Assembly: GCA_964518835.1 (NCBI GenBank)
Contig: CAZFKU010000002.1
Span: 16,351 to 80,350, forward strand
From: AB-629-J13 sp964518835
GTDB taxonomy: Bacteria > Fidelibacterota > Marinisomatia > Marinisomatales > AB-629-J13
DNA length: 64,000 nucleotides
Reading direction: 5' to 3'
Part shown: positions 1 to 8,920 of the stretch, piece after piece
Position numbering within the stretch: position 1 is the first letter of the stretch
Layout of the letters: the number at the start of each line of letters is the position of its first letter
Notes under the pieces: generated by a model
Told to the model about the DNA's origin: nothing
Databases searched by the model: none
What the model saw: the letters and a program-made list of their open reading frames with translations, nothing else
Program-made: the position numbers and the translations under genes

Positions 1-863
1 CGGCAGATCAGTTAAGTGAATCGGCACAATTGGCTTTTAAGCTGGGGTCCGAAATTGAAGGACATGAATTATATCAGACAGAGCATCCATCAGAGATTGT
101 TATCACACTGAGGACACCCATTGAAAATAATCTCTATATTAAATCAATGAAAAACCAATGGTTTCTGGACACAGTTGTATTGGATGCAGGACACGGAGGG
201 AAAGATGGTGGAACACGAGGGAAAAGGGGGACGAAGGAAAAAGACATCACTTTAGATATTACAAAGCGACTGGGTTCATTGATCGAGAAAAATACTCGGA
301 TTAAAGTGATTTACACCAGAGAAGAAGATGTATTTATTCCCCTGAAAAGACGTACCCAAATGGCAAACGAAAAAAAGGGGAAATTATTCATCAGTATTCA
401 TGCAAATGCCAACCCCAATAAAAAAGTCAGGGGATTTGAAACATATCTGCTTCGTCCGGGTAAAACGGAAGATGCAATTGCAGTGGCTTCAAGAGAGAAT
501 TCGGTTATAAATCTTGAAGAAAATAAAACAAATTTCTATGATAAACTGGAAGGTACAAATCTTATCATGGCAACTATGGCACAAAGCATGTACATGAAAG
601 AAAGCGAAGATTTAGCTGATAAAATTCAAAAAGAGATTGCAAAAAAAGTATCCTCAAAAAACCGTGGAGTGAAACAGGCAGGATTTTATGTGCTTGTGGG
701 AGCAAGCATGCCTAACGTTTTAGTTGAAGTAGGATTTTTATCAAACAGACATGAAGAAAAACTTCTGAGAAAAAAATCATATCGCCAGAATATTGCGGAA
801 GGAATCTTTCAGGCAATTCTTCAATTTAAACAGTCTAAAGAAGAAATGTTAGCCAAAGGATAA
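1..863 (+). CDS. N-acetylmuramoyl-L-alanine amidase (Amidase_3), 5' partial
   Basis: Zinc amidase that cleaves the amide bond between N-acetylmuramic acid and the stem peptide of peptidoglycan, in the periplasm. The reading frame is open from base 3 with no stop, so the gene begins before the window. The TTG at 30 is probably not the true start, and the missing part likely holds a signal peptide and an AMIN-type domain. Counting from the TTG codon, zinc ligands are visible at H55 (DAGHGGKDGG), E70 and H124 (ISIHANA), with the catalytic Glu at E232 (VLVEVGFLSN). The stop overlaps the murI start by one base (TAATG), placing it in an operon with another wall gene. Family is clear; the exact Ami paralogue cannot be assigned. 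Confidence 0.93.
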   Translation, partial: ADQLSESAQLAFKLGSEIEGHELYQTEHPSEIVITLRTPIENNLYIKSMKNQWFLDTVVLDAGHGGKDGGTRGKRGTKEKDITLDITKRLGSLIEKNTRIKVIYTREEDVFIPLKRRTQMANEKKGKLFISIHANANPNKKVRGFETYLLRPGKTEDAIAVASRENSVINLEENKTNFYDKLEGTNLIMATMAQSMYMKESEDLADKIQKEIAKKVSSKNRGVKQAGFYVLVGASMPNVLVEVGFLSNRHEEKLLRKKSYRQNIAEGIFQAILQFKQSKEEMLAKG

Positions 864-1672
864 TGACTTCAGAATGTCCCATCGGTGTCTTTGATTCAGG
901 ATTAGGCGGACTCACGGTTGTAAAAGCACTGAGGAAACATTTTCCAAATGAATCCATCGTTTATCTTGGTGATACCGCCAGAGTCCCCTATGGAAATAAA
1001 AGCAGGTCCACAGTACAGAAATATTCTTATGAAATTGCGGATTTTCTTTTAGAGAAAAATGTAAAGGCAATTGTTGTGGCTTGCAATACGGCTACCGCAT
1101 TAGCATTGGAGGAATTGAAAAAACGATTTTCAGTTCCGGTAATAGGTGTCATTCAACCTGGAGTGAAGGCAGCAGAGGAAAAAACAAAAAATAAAAAAAT
1201 CGGAATAATCGGTACCATCGCTACCATTCAATCTGGTGCGTATGAAAAACAATTCAATTCAATCAATGGGGAAATAAATGTAACTTCTCAAGCCTGCCCT
1301 TTGCTGGTTCCTCTTGCAGAAGACGGCTGGATGAAGGAGAAAATTGTCAATGATATTTTAACCCATTACCTTGAACCCTTGATTAAGGAAAATATTGACA
1401 CATTGGTTCTGGGATGTACACATTATCCTGTATTTTCAACGCTTATAGGTAATGTTTTGGGACAGGACGTTACATTAATTGATTCACCTGCGGAAGTTGC
1501 AAGCGTTTTACTCGAATTATTGAAAGAAAATAATTTATTTACCATTAAGAATTTCCCGGGAAAACTGGATTGTTATGTTACGGATAAAACCAGATCATAC
1601 CCTGAAATCGCCGAAAGGTTTCTAGGAGCACCCGTTCCTAATTTATTTTTTACGGATTTGGATAAAAATTAA
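863..1672 (+). CDS. murI: Glutamate racemase
   Basis: Converts L-glutamate to D-glutamate for the peptidoglycan stem peptide, in the cytoplasm. The 269-residue length is normal for the family. The two catalytic cysteines are visible: C74 in ACNTATAL and C185 in LGCTHYP. The N-terminal signature is FDSGLGGLTV, with D11 and S12. The start is the ATG that overlaps the amidase stop by one base, indicating translational coupling between a wall hydrolase and a wall-precursor enzyme. Confidence 0.97.
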   Translation: MTSECPIGVFDSGLGGLTVVKALRKHFPNESIVYLGDTARVPYGNKSRSTVQKYSYEIADFLLEKNVKAIVVACNTATALALEELKKRFSVPVIGVIQPGVKAAEEKTKNKKIGIIGTIATIQSGAYEKQFNSINGEINVTSQACPLLVPLAEDGWMKEKIVNDILTHYLEPLIKENIDTLVLGCTHYPVFSTLIGNVLGQDVTLIDSPAEVASVLLELLKENNLFTIKNFPGKLDCYVTDKTRSYPEIAERFLGAPVPNLFFTDLDKN

Positions 1673-1717
1673 CCTTGGATGTGTTGGAGACTTTCTGCCA
1701 GCACTAAATAAATTACA

Positions 1718-2974
1718 TTGAATAAATTATTAACCTATTTATACAGTTTAGAGCGCAGGGGTATAAAAGTCGGTCTGGAACATACAAAAAGGCTTTTGAA
1801 AAAAGTTGGCGATCCTCACAATTACTTCCCGTCCATCCATGTAGCAGGGACAAATGGAAAAGGATCAACATGCGCAATGATCGGTTCCATCTTCAGGGAA
1901 ACCGGTTTAAAAACCGGACTTTATACATCTCCCCATCTCCTCCGATTTAATGAACGTATTCGGGTAGACGGTATCCCGATCTCTGATAAGGACATTATCC
2001 AGTTTGTGAAGCAGTATAGACATAGTTTTGATGAAATTCCCGTTACATTTTTTGAAGCTACAACAGCTATGGCATTTTGGTATTTTAAAAAATCATGTGT
2101 GGATGTTGCGGTGATTGAGACAGGATTGGGAGGCAGACACGACTCAACAAATGTGCTTATTCCAAAACTGACGGTCATTACACCGGTGGCTCTGGACCAT
2201 CGGCATTTATTAGGCAGAAACTTGAAAGAAATTGCCAGAGAAAAAGGAGGGATTATCAAATATAAAGTACCGGTTGTCATTGCACCCCAAAACCAGGAAA
2301 CAGAATATGTTTTGCGGGAAATATCCAGTCAAAAAAACTCTCACTGCATTTCTATGAAATCTCCAGTTGTTATAAAGATAGACCCAGTGAAAATGAATAC
2401 GAAATTTCAAATAAATGATGTGTTCTACATGACACCTTTTATTGGTAATCATCAAATAGTAAATTCAGCCACAGCAATTCAAACTGCGTTGACTTATGAC
2501 CATACAATTTCTTCAGAATTAATTAAAAATGGCATGGTTAAAACAGCTTGGCCAGGCAGACTACAAAAACTGGATAAAAATTCACCAATATTTTATGATG
2601 TAGCCCATAATGCTCATGGATTAAAAGCTGTATTGGACACACTTAACTCATTATTTTCACAGAAACCTGTGGGAATATTTGCTTTAAAAGGAGATAAGGA
2701 ATTGGAATTATTAGCAAAGGAGATCAAAGGAAAATTTTCTGATTTGATCACCGTTTCAACTGAAAATGCTGATTTATATTCCTCATCAGAGTTGAGCGAC
2801 AAGCTGGAAAAACATGGAATCCCAAGTCGTTCCTCCGAAAATATTCACAATGCCTGGACAAAATGTCAACACAGGAAAGACCCTTCTGTTCCGGTACTCA
2901 TTTTTGGTAGTCATTACATCGCCGGAGATGTTTTTGAATTATTTGATTTTTCCTTTGACTCTGGCGTCATCTGA
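1718..2974 (+). CDS. folC: Bifunctional folylpolyglutamate/dihydrofolate synthase
   Basis: Mur-ligase-family ATP enzyme that adds glutamate to dihydropteroate and to reduced folates. The ATP loop GTNGKGS lies at residues 44-50, and the central-domain motif ETGLGGRHDSTN follows as in FolC. At 418 residues it is a normal FolC length. The start is TTG at 1718; no in-frame ATG gives a full N-terminus, and the protein begins NKLLTYLYSLER, a typical FolC start. It lies 45 bases after murI and is probably cotranscribed. Confidence 0.94.
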   Translation: MNKLLTYLYSLERRGIKVGLEHTKRLLKKVGDPHNYFPSIHVAGTNGKGSTCAMIGSIFRETGLKTGLYTSPHLLRFNERIRVDGIPISDKDIIQFVKQYRHSFDEIPVTFFEATTAMAFWYFKKSCVDVAVIETGLGGRHDSTNVLIPKLTVITPVALDHRHLLGRNLKEIAREKGGIIKYKVPVVIAPQNQETEYVLREISSQKNSHCISMKSPVVIKIDPVKMNTKFQINDVFYMTPFIGNHQIVNSATAIQTALTYDHTISSELIKNGMVKTAWPGRLQKLDKNSPIFYDVAHNAHGLKAVLDTLNSLFSQKPVGIFALKGDKELELLAKEIKGKFSDLITVSTENADLYSSSELSDKLEKHGIPSRSSENIHNAWTKCQHRKDPSVPVLIFGSHYIAGDVFELFDFSFDSGVI

Positions 2975-3042
2975 TGTAATTTCTCACCAAAGTTGTGACC
3001 CGCTCTCGGCAGGTTTTTCTTTATAAAAACCCCATTCCCATT

Positions 3043-3047
3043 AAGGA
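3043..3047 (+). promoter_or_regulatory. Ribosome binding site choosing the rho start
   Basis: AAGGA lies seven bases before the ATG at 3055. It supports that start over an upstream in-frame start at 2995, which would add about 20 residues unlike Rho. Confidence 0.7.
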
Positions 3048-3054
3048 ATCCTCT

Positions 3055-4302
3055 ATGGATGTAAATGAATTAAAATCTTTAAAAATTAAAGAGCTTACAA
3101 AATTATCACAGGATATCGGTGTTCAATCTGTTTCCGGTTTGAATAAGCAGGAGTTGATTGTTCGAATCCTTAAAGCCCAGGCTGAAAAGGATGGAGTATT
3201 GTATTCCAAAGGTGTGCTGGAAGTCATGTCCGATGGATACGGATTCCTTCGCAGTCCTGATTTCAATTATTTACCGGGACCGGATGATATTTATGTAAGC
3301 CCCTCCCAAATTAAAAGATTTGGTCTGCGTACCGGTCACCTCATATCCGGACAGATAAGACCGCCAAAGACCAAAGAACGTTTTTACGCCCTTCTGAAAA
3401 TTGATTTGGTGAACGATCGACCGATTGAAGACGTTAAAAAAGCGATTCTTTTTGATAACCTGACTCCCTTTTATCCGGAGGAGAAATTTGTTTTGGAGAC
3501 GGATTCAAAAAACCTGTCCATGCGGATATTGGATTTAATTTCTCCTATTGGAAAAGGGCAGAGAGGACTGATTGTTGCTGCACCGAAAACCGGGAAAACC
3601 ATACTGCTTCAGCATCTTGCGAACTCCATCAGGAAAAATTCATCCAAAACCAAATTATTAATTTTGCTTATTGATGAACGACCGGAAGAAGTGACCGATA
3701 TGAAACGCAATGTGGATGCGGAGGTGGTGAGTTCCACTTTTGATGAGGTTCCGGAGCGGCATGTAGCTGTTGCAGATATGGTATTGCAGAAAGCGAAACG
3801 AATGGTGGAATATGGAGAAGATGTAGTTATTTTGCTTGACAGTATAACCCGATTGGCAAGGGCACATAATGCAGTCATCCCTCACAGCGGTAAAATTTTA
3901 TCAGGTGGCGTGGATGCAAATGCTCTAAAAAAACCAAAACAGTTTTTCGGTGCTGCAAGAAATACGGAAGAAGGAGGAACCCTAACAATCGTTGCAACAG
4001 CCCTTGTAGATACTGGAAGTCGCATGGATGATGTTATTTTTGAGGAATTCAAGGGAACTGGTAATATGGAACTTGTTCTGGATAGAGGTCTGAGCGACCG
4101 CCGTATTTTCCCCTCTTTTGATCTTATCCGATCCGGTACCCGCAGGGAAGAACTTTTGGTCAGTAAAAAACATTTGGGTAGAATGTGGATTTTAAGAAAA
4201 ATACTGAATGATATGAATCCTGTTGAGGCAATGGAGTTCTTTCAGGAAAGAATAAAACGGACCAAGTCCAATGAGGATTTCATGAATACGATGAGTCAAT
4301 AA
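3055..4302 (+). CDS. rho: Transcription termination factor Rho
   Basis: Hexameric RNA-dependent ATPase/translocase that ends transcription of untranslated RNA. The chosen start gives 415 residues, close to the E. coli length. Visible parts are an N-terminal Rho_N helical domain (MDVNELKSLKIKELTK, residues 1-16), the cold-shock-like primary RNA site (GYGFLRSPDFNYLPGPDDIY, 61-80) and Walker A APKTGKT (176-182). Walker B (VVILLDSITRLAR) and the C-terminal LVSKKHLGRMWILR segment follow. A longer frame begins upstream but is less likely. There is no acidic or basic insertion between Rho_N and the RNA site, unlike the Rho of many Bacteroidota. Confidence 0.97.
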   Translation: MDVNELKSLKIKELTKLSQDIGVQSVSGLNKQELIVRILKAQAEKDGVLYSKGVLEVMSDGYGFLRSPDFNYLPGPDDIYVSPSQIKRFGLRTGHLISGQIRPPKTKERFYALLKIDLVNDRPIEDVKKAILFDNLTPFYPEEKFVLETDSKNLSMRILDLISPIGKGQRGLIVAAPKTGKTILLQHLANSIRKNSSKTKLLILLIDERPEEVTDMKRNVDAEVVSSTFDEVPERHVAVADMVLQKAKRMVEYGEDVVILLDSITRLARAHNAVIPHSGKILSGGVDANALKKPKQFFGAARNTEEGGTLTIVATALVDTGSRMDDVIFEEFKGTGNMELVLDRGLSDRRIFPSFDLIRSGTRREELLVSKKHLGRMWILRKILNDMNPVEAMEFFQERIKRTKSNEDFMNTMSQ

Positions 4303-4348
4303 ATAAAATTTAATAAATGGTTTTCATAAATTATAAAGAGGTCATACA

Positions 4349-5344
4349 ATGGAGGCAAACAGCCCGAAAGCAAATTCGTTGCGGACAGTAACTGTTCGTC
4401 TGATAACAGATAAACCGGTAAAGAAAACACCATATCAGGTAAAAGGTGTTTTTATGAATCAATTTGCCGATGATCAAGTTATTCCCCTGCTTAACGGACA
4501 ATACAGAAAAGAATTCCTGTATCCACGAATTCAAGTGAAGATACTGAATGAACAGATTTATCTTGTAGGAATTAATGAAGGTGTGGACTCCTTACTTTCA
4601 TTAAGTGAAAAATTTAACACTCTTGATTTTGGAAACATTACCTTTCTGGTAAATGATGTAAATGTTGATGAGCAGACAGAAATATTGATTCCGTCCAATC
4701 GCCCTGTGCGATATAGATTCATTTCTCCCTGGGTGGCATTAAACCCGGTTACAAATAAGCGATACAGAGATTTGGATAACTCAGGCAGGATAAAATATCT
4801 TAGTCAGTTACTCACACATAATATTTTATTTTTAGGGAAGGAAATGGGGGTTACAATTAATACAAAAGTTTACACTTGGCTTTCGCTTTCATCTTTGTTC
4901 CCAAAACCAGTTGGAGAGAAAAATTGGGGCTCATTTTACGGAGGATTTAAAACCAATTTTATTCTCCCGAATTACATTGGTCTGGGCAACGGGATTACAC
5001 GGGGTTTTGGTACTATTTACGGATTATTTGATCCGGATGCATTTTCTTTTGATGAAGAATCACTTAAGGAAAAAACAAAAAAACAAAATAAACCAAAATT
5101 TAAAGAGAAATCCAAAAACAGCAGTTCACCAACCAGATACCGAAAGAAAAAAAAGGTGTCAAATAAAAAAATAAGCGATGGAACCACGCCGTTTAAAACA
5201 AAAAAGTCGAAAAATAATAAAAGGAAAAAGAAAACACACCCCCAGTTTGCTGATCAGGTTAAAAAAACTGAATCTAATGGTAAATCATCTGATGATTTTA
5301 ATTTTAACCGGGGGAAATACCATAAAAAGCAGCATAAGTTTTAA
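4349..5344 (+). CDS. Orphan Cas6-like (Cas6b-type) RNA-binding protein with a lysine-rich tail
   Basis: Residues 1-225 resemble stand-alone Cas6/Cas6b proteins of Bacteroidota as I remember them. There is a conserved WVALNP segment (128-133), a helical region around LLTHNILFLGKEMG (154-167) and the C-terminal glycine-rich loop NYIGLGNGITRGFG (208-221), the hallmark of the second ferredoxin-like RAMP fold. Cas6 normally cuts CRISPR precursor RNA. Here the N-terminal region where relatives usually carry the catalytic histidine reads VIPLLNGQY (44-52) with no His. The only His in the core is H157. Residues about 240-331 form a low-complexity Lys/Asn/Ser tail not expected in Cas6. No cas genes or repeat array are visible. 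It sits between rho and an aminotransferase and may have been exapted for RNA binding. Family call fairly sure; function unknown. Confidence 0.7.
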   Translation: MEANSPKANSLRTVTVRLITDKPVKKTPYQVKGVFMNQFADDQVIPLLNGQYRKEFLYPRIQVKILNEQIYLVGINEGVDSLLSLSEKFNTLDFGNITFLVNDVNVDEQTEILIPSNRPVRYRFISPWVALNPVTNKRYRDLDNSGRIKYLSQLLTHNILFLGKEMGVTINTKVYTWLSLSSLFPKPVGEKNWGSFYGGFKTNFILPNYIGLGNGITRGFGTIYGLFDPDAFSFDEESLKEKTKKQNKPKFKEKSKNSSSPTRYRKKKKVSNKKISDGTTPFKTKKSKNNKRKKKTHPQFADQVKKTESNGKSSDDFNFNRGKYHKKQHKF

Positions 5345-5394
5345 CAGGGATTAATGTTACATTTCCTCTCAGTAATATACAGACCGGTATTTAA

Positions 5395-5408
5395 TTTCGG
5401 TTCCGAAA
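5395..5408. promoter_or_regulatory. Short inverted repeat before the aminotransferase gene
   Basis: TTTCGG-TT-CCGAAA is a 6-base-arm inverted repeat 18 bases before the ATG at 5427, in an 82-base gap. It could be a small operator or hairpin, or chance. No poly-T tract follows. Confidence 0.2.
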
Positions 5409-5426
5409 GAAAAATCTGAAATAAAG

Positions 5427-6614
5427 ATGAAATTTGCCAGTCGAATATCCAGGCTTAAACCATCCTTTACCATGCAAATGGCTGCGACAGCAGTGCATAT
5501 GAGGCAAAAAGGATTGGACGTTGTTGATTTTACCGTGGGTGAACCTGACTTTTCTACCTCTTCCCATATCTGTGATGCAGCAAAAATTGCCTTAGATGAA
5601 GGATTCACAAAATATACTTCAGTCAGTGGAATTCCTGAGCTGAAATCAGCAATCCGAACGAAAGTGAAAAGGGATAATAACATTGAAATTGACTCTGGAC
5701 AAATTTTAGTATCAAACGGGGGAAAACAAAGTCTGTATCTTGCCTGTCAGGCATTATTTGAAAAGGGAGACGAAGCGCTGATTTTTTCTCCCTACTGGGT
5801 TTCTTATCCGGAGATGGTTCGATTGTCTGATGCAGAGCCGGTAATTATCAGCACTGATCCGGAGAATCAATATGAGCCTGATTTTGACAGCTTAGAAAAT
5901 AATATTTCACCAAAAGTAAAAGGAGTAATCATAAACAATCCTTCCAATCCAACAGGCGCAGTGTGGTCAGATGATGCAGTAAAACGTGTACTTACAATGG
6001 CGAAACAGCATGAATGGGTAGTTTTTTCTGATGAATGTTACGAGCAATTAGTTTATGATAAATCCTTTAAAAGTGTAGAATGTCTTAATCAGGTTGGAGC
6101 GGAAGTGATTACCTTCATGACCTTATCAAAATCTTATGCCATGACTGGATGGAGAGTAGGATATGCTTTCGGGAATGAAGATTTTATTAAAGCGATGACA
6201 AAACTTCAGGGACAGGAAACATCCTGTGCCAACGCCATAGCTCAAAAAGCGGCGGTGGAAGCACTGACGGGAGACCAATCATCCATGATTGAAATGAAGG
6301 AAACTTTTCGAAATAGAAGAGATTTAATGATTGGTTTGTTAAATGAAATTCCTAAAATATCATGTTCAAAACCCAAAGGTGCTTTTTATGCATTTCCGGA
6401 CTGTTCCGGATATTTTGGTACCCGAGCCAATGGAAAGACAATGACAACTTCTACACAGTTGTCAGAATATATCTTAGAAGAATCAAAAGTGGTTACTGTA
6501 CCCGGAGACGGTTTTGGGGCACCAAAAAATATTAGATTTTCTTATGCAGTCTCATCGGAAATGATACAAAAAGGAATTGACCGATTGAGCCAGGCATTAG
6601 ACCAATTAAATTAA
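5427..6614 (+). CDS. Pyridoxal-phosphate aminotransferase, class I (aspartate/aromatic type)
   Basis: Fold-type I transaminase. The 395 residues match AspC/AroAT-gamma enzymes. The PLP-binding lysine is K235 in TLSKSYAMTGWRVGYAF. NNPSNPTG (170-177) contains the conserved cofactor-contacting Asn, and the phosphate-binding region is SNGGKQSL (96-103). The N-terminal VGEPDFST signature is typical of the aspartate/prephenate aminotransferase subgroup. Substrate (aspartate, prephenate or aromatic acids) cannot be fixed from sequence alone. No clear Shine-Dalgarno motif precedes the ATG. It is 16 bases ahead of rpmE. Confidence 0.92.
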   Translation: MKFASRISRLKPSFTMQMAATAVHMRQKGLDVVDFTVGEPDFSTSSHICDAAKIALDEGFTKYTSVSGIPELKSAIRTKVKRDNNIEIDSGQILVSNGGKQSLYLACQALFEKGDEALIFSPYWVSYPEMVRLSDAEPVIISTDPENQYEPDFDSLENNISPKVKGVIINNPSNPTGAVWSDDAVKRVLTMAKQHEWVVFSDECYEQLVYDKSFKSVECLNQVGAEVITFMTLSKSYAMTGWRVGYAFGNEDFIKAMTKLQGQETSCANAIAQKAAVEALTGDQSSMIEMKETFRNRRDLMIGLLNEIPKISCSKPKGAFYAFPDCSGYFGTRANGKTMTTSTQLSEYILEESKVVTVPGDGFGAPKNIRFSYAVSSEMIQKGIDRLSQALDQLN

Positions 6615-6629
6615 TTAGGAGAATAACCA

Positions 6630-6836
6630 ATGAAAAAAGGAATTCATCCGGAGTACAAGACAGGAAAGGTCCACTGTGCATGCGGGAATGAGTTTGAAGT
6701 GTACAGTACTTTAGGCGATCAACGAATTGAAATTTGTAATGTATGTCATCCATTTTTTTCCGGTAAACAAAAACTGGTTGATACGGCAGGACGAATTGAA
6801 AAATTTGAGCAGAAATACGGAAAGACCTCTCCTTAA
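6630..6836 (+). CDS. rpmE: 50S ribosomal protein L31
   Basis: Small large-subunit ribosomal protein of 68 residues. It is the zinc-binding C+ form, with C16, C18, C36 and C39 (HCACGNEF and ICNVCHPF) and the SGKQKLVDTAGRIEKF tail typical of bL31. A good ribosome binding site AGGAG (6617-6621) precedes the ATG by eight bases. Its place upstream of a DUF1385 gene, prfA and prmC matches a gene order common in many bacteria. Confidence 0.97.
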   Translation: MKKGIHPEYKTGKVHCACGNEFEVYSTLGDQRIEICNVCHPFFSGKQKLVDTAGRIEKFEQKYGKTSP

Positions 6837-6914
6837 TAGTTGCTGAAAAAGAGATAATTCTTTAGTTGAATCACATTTCTGTTTATGAGGATTTCAATTA
6901 AATCTCTGTTTATT

Positions 6915-7853
6915 ATGAAGCCGGCTATTCTTGTGGGAGGACAGGCAGTGATTGAGGGTGTTATGATGCGTGTCCCCGGCGCAGTCGCAACGGCAGTACG
7001 GGACCCGAAAGGAAAAATCCTTATCAAACGAAAACCGTTTTTTTCTGTTATAGAAAAATCACCTTTTTGGAAAAAACCGGTTTTAAGAGGTGCGGCTTCT
7101 TTATTTGAAGCAATGAAATTAGGATATTCAACATTGCAATGGTCTGCTGATATTGCGATACCACCGGAAGAACCCGACCAAAAACAGAACAAGTTTGCAG
7201 ATATTTTCACTACATTTTTTTCTGTAGGGTTAGCACTTTTTTTGTTTCTCATTCTTCCATTGTGGATAACCACAAAATTCTTAAATGTTGAAAAAGATGC
7301 TTTCTGGTTTAACCTTATATCCGGTGGATTTCGCATTACTTTTTTTGTGATTTACTTAGCTTTGATATCTATGTTAAAAGATGTTCGCCGGCTGTTTAAA
7401 TACCATGGCTCTGAACATAAAGTTGTGTATAATTTTGAGTCAGGGCAGGAACTGACTATTCAGAATGCACAGTCCTTCCCCACTCAGCATCCACGCTGTG
7501 GTACAAGCTTTCTTTTTATCGTACTGCTTTCTGCAATATTAATTTTTGCTGTGGTGGATACGGTTATTATTTCTGTGTTAGGCACCATTTCTCTGCCAAT
7601 ACGATTGTTGTTTCATATTCCCATGATTCCCATAGTTTCCGGAATTGGATATGAAGTTATAAAATTGACTGCAAGAAATGAATCACTCATTTTCCGAATC
7701 TTGAGAAAACCGGGATTATGGCTGCAGAATATCACAACCCGTCCTCCCGAAGATGATATGGTGGAAGTTGCCATTGAAGCACTGAAATCTGCATTTGGGG
7801 ATGAATACGAAAAAGTATCAGGTAAGGAATATGTTGCCGAGGCAATTGGATGA
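6915..7853 (+). CDS. DUF1385 family membrane protein (YqhQ-like)
   Basis: Integral membrane protein of unknown function. The family signature ILVGGQAVIEGVMMR lies directly at the N-terminus, and YHGSEHKVVYNFE is the conserved HG-EHK motif. Four hydrophobic segments are visible (around FFSVGLALFLFLILPLW, ITFFVIYLALISML, FLFIVLLSAILIF and LFHIPMIPIVSGIGY). I chose ATG 6915 (312 residues) because relatives begin just before GGQAVIEG; an in-frame ATG at 6885 would add ten residues. Neither start has a strong ribosome site. The stop overlaps prfA (ATGA). Its constant place beside rpmE and prfA suggests a housekeeping role, unproven. Confidence 0.88.
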   Translation: MKPAILVGGQAVIEGVMMRVPGAVATAVRDPKGKILIKRKPFFSVIEKSPFWKKPVLRGAASLFEAMKLGYSTLQWSADIAIPPEEPDQKQNKFADIFTTFFSVGLALFLFLILPLWITTKFLNVEKDAFWFNLISGGFRITFFVIYLALISMLKDVRRLFKYHGSEHKVVYNFESGQELTIQNAQSFPTQHPRCGTSFLFIVLLSAILIFAVVDTVIISVLGTISLPIRLLFHIPMIPIVSGIGYEVIKLTARNESLIFRILRKPGLWLQNITTRPPEDDMVEVAIEALKSAFGDEYEKVSGKEYVAEAIG

Positions 7854-8920
7854 AAGAAAAGGTAATTGAAATAATTGACCATTTTGAGGATATTGAAAAA
7901 CAGTTTTCCACTCCTGAAGTTATTGGCAATCCGGAACTCATGAAAAAAACAGCGCAGGAAAGAAGCCGCCTGGAACCGGTTGTGATAAAGGGCAGAGAAT
8001 ATATTGAATTAATTCAACAAATCGAAGAAGTTGAAGAAATATTACCCGGTGATGATGAAGAACTTATCCAATTAGCGAAAGAAGAATTGGCAGAACTGAG
8101 TACCAGAAAAATATTAATGGAAGAAGAACTGAAAATATTGCTTCTTCCCCGAAATCCAAACGATGATAAAAGTATAATCATGGAGATTCGAGCTGGGACA
8201 GGCGGAGAGGAAGCGGCTTTGTTTGCTGCTGATTTATTTCGGATGTATTCCCATTACGCAGAAAATGCAAATTTATCCTTAAAAATACTGGATGTGAATG
8301 AAACAGGAATTGGAGGATTTAAAAGCATCACATTCTCATTGAACGGCGAAGGAGCATATGGCAGGCTGAAGTTTGAAAGCGGTGTCCACCGGGTTCAAAG
8401 AGTTCCAAAAACAGAAGCAAGTGGTCGTCTGCATACTTCAGCTGCAACAGTGGCGGTTTTGCCGGAAGCCGAAGATGCTGATATTGAGGTGAGGGATGAA
8501 GATTTGAAAATAGACACATATCGAGCCAGCGGTGCCGGAGGTCAGCATGTCAATAAAACAGAATCGGCAATACGGATAACACATTTACCAACGGGATTGG
8601 TGGTAACATGCCAGGATGAAAAATCCCAGCATAAAAACCGAACGGCTGCGATGAAAGTTCTGCGATCCAGATTACTTGCTGCTGAGGAAGAAAGATTGGC
8701 TCAGGAACGGGCGGAAACCCGCCGTTCATTGGTGTCAACAGGAGATCGTTCAGCGAAGATACGAACCTATAATTTCCCTCAAAACAGGGTAACCGACCAT
8801 CGGATAAATTATACTGCACATAATCTTGAAAATATGATAAACGGAGACTTGATACCATTTATCGAACAGCTTCAATTAGCAGAACAACAGGAACAGTTAA
8901 CCGGCATAAATACAGGATGA
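7850..8920 (+). CDS. prfA: Peptide chain release factor 1
   Basis: Recognises UAA and UAG in the ribosomal A site and triggers peptide release. It has 356 residues. The catalytic GGQ is at 230-232 in GAGGQHVNKTES, and the codon-recognition tripeptide region reads RVPKTEASGR (PKT at 186-188, where E. coli has PAT). The start ATG overlaps the DUF1385 stop by four bases. The stop overlaps prmC, whose product methylates the GGQ glutamine. Confidence 0.97.
   Translation: MKEKVIEIIDHFEDIEKQFSTPEVIGNPELMKKTAQERSRLEPVVIKGREYIELIQQIEEVEEILPGDDEELIQLAKEELAELSTRKILMEEELKILLLPRNPNDDKSIIMEIRAGTGGEEAALFAADLFRMYSHYAENANLSLKILDVNETGIGGFKSITFSLNGEGAYGRLKFESGVHRVQRVPKTEASGRLHTSAATVAVLPEAEDADIEVRDEDLKIDTYRASGAGGQHVNKTESAIRITHLPTGLVVTCQDEKSQHKNRTAAMKVLRSRLLAAEEERLAQERAETRRSLVSTGDRSAKIRTYNFPQNRVTDHRINYTAHNLENMINGDLIPFIEQLQLAEQQEQLTGINTG

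Noticed and set aside
30..863. Treating TTG 30 as the real start of the amidase
   Set aside because: The frame is open back to base 3 and the protein would lack its signal peptide, so the gene is cut by the window edge.
4303..5426. CRISPR array or cas genes next to the Cas6-like gene
   Set aside because: No spaced direct repeats and no other cas-like proteins were seen here or elsewhere in the window.
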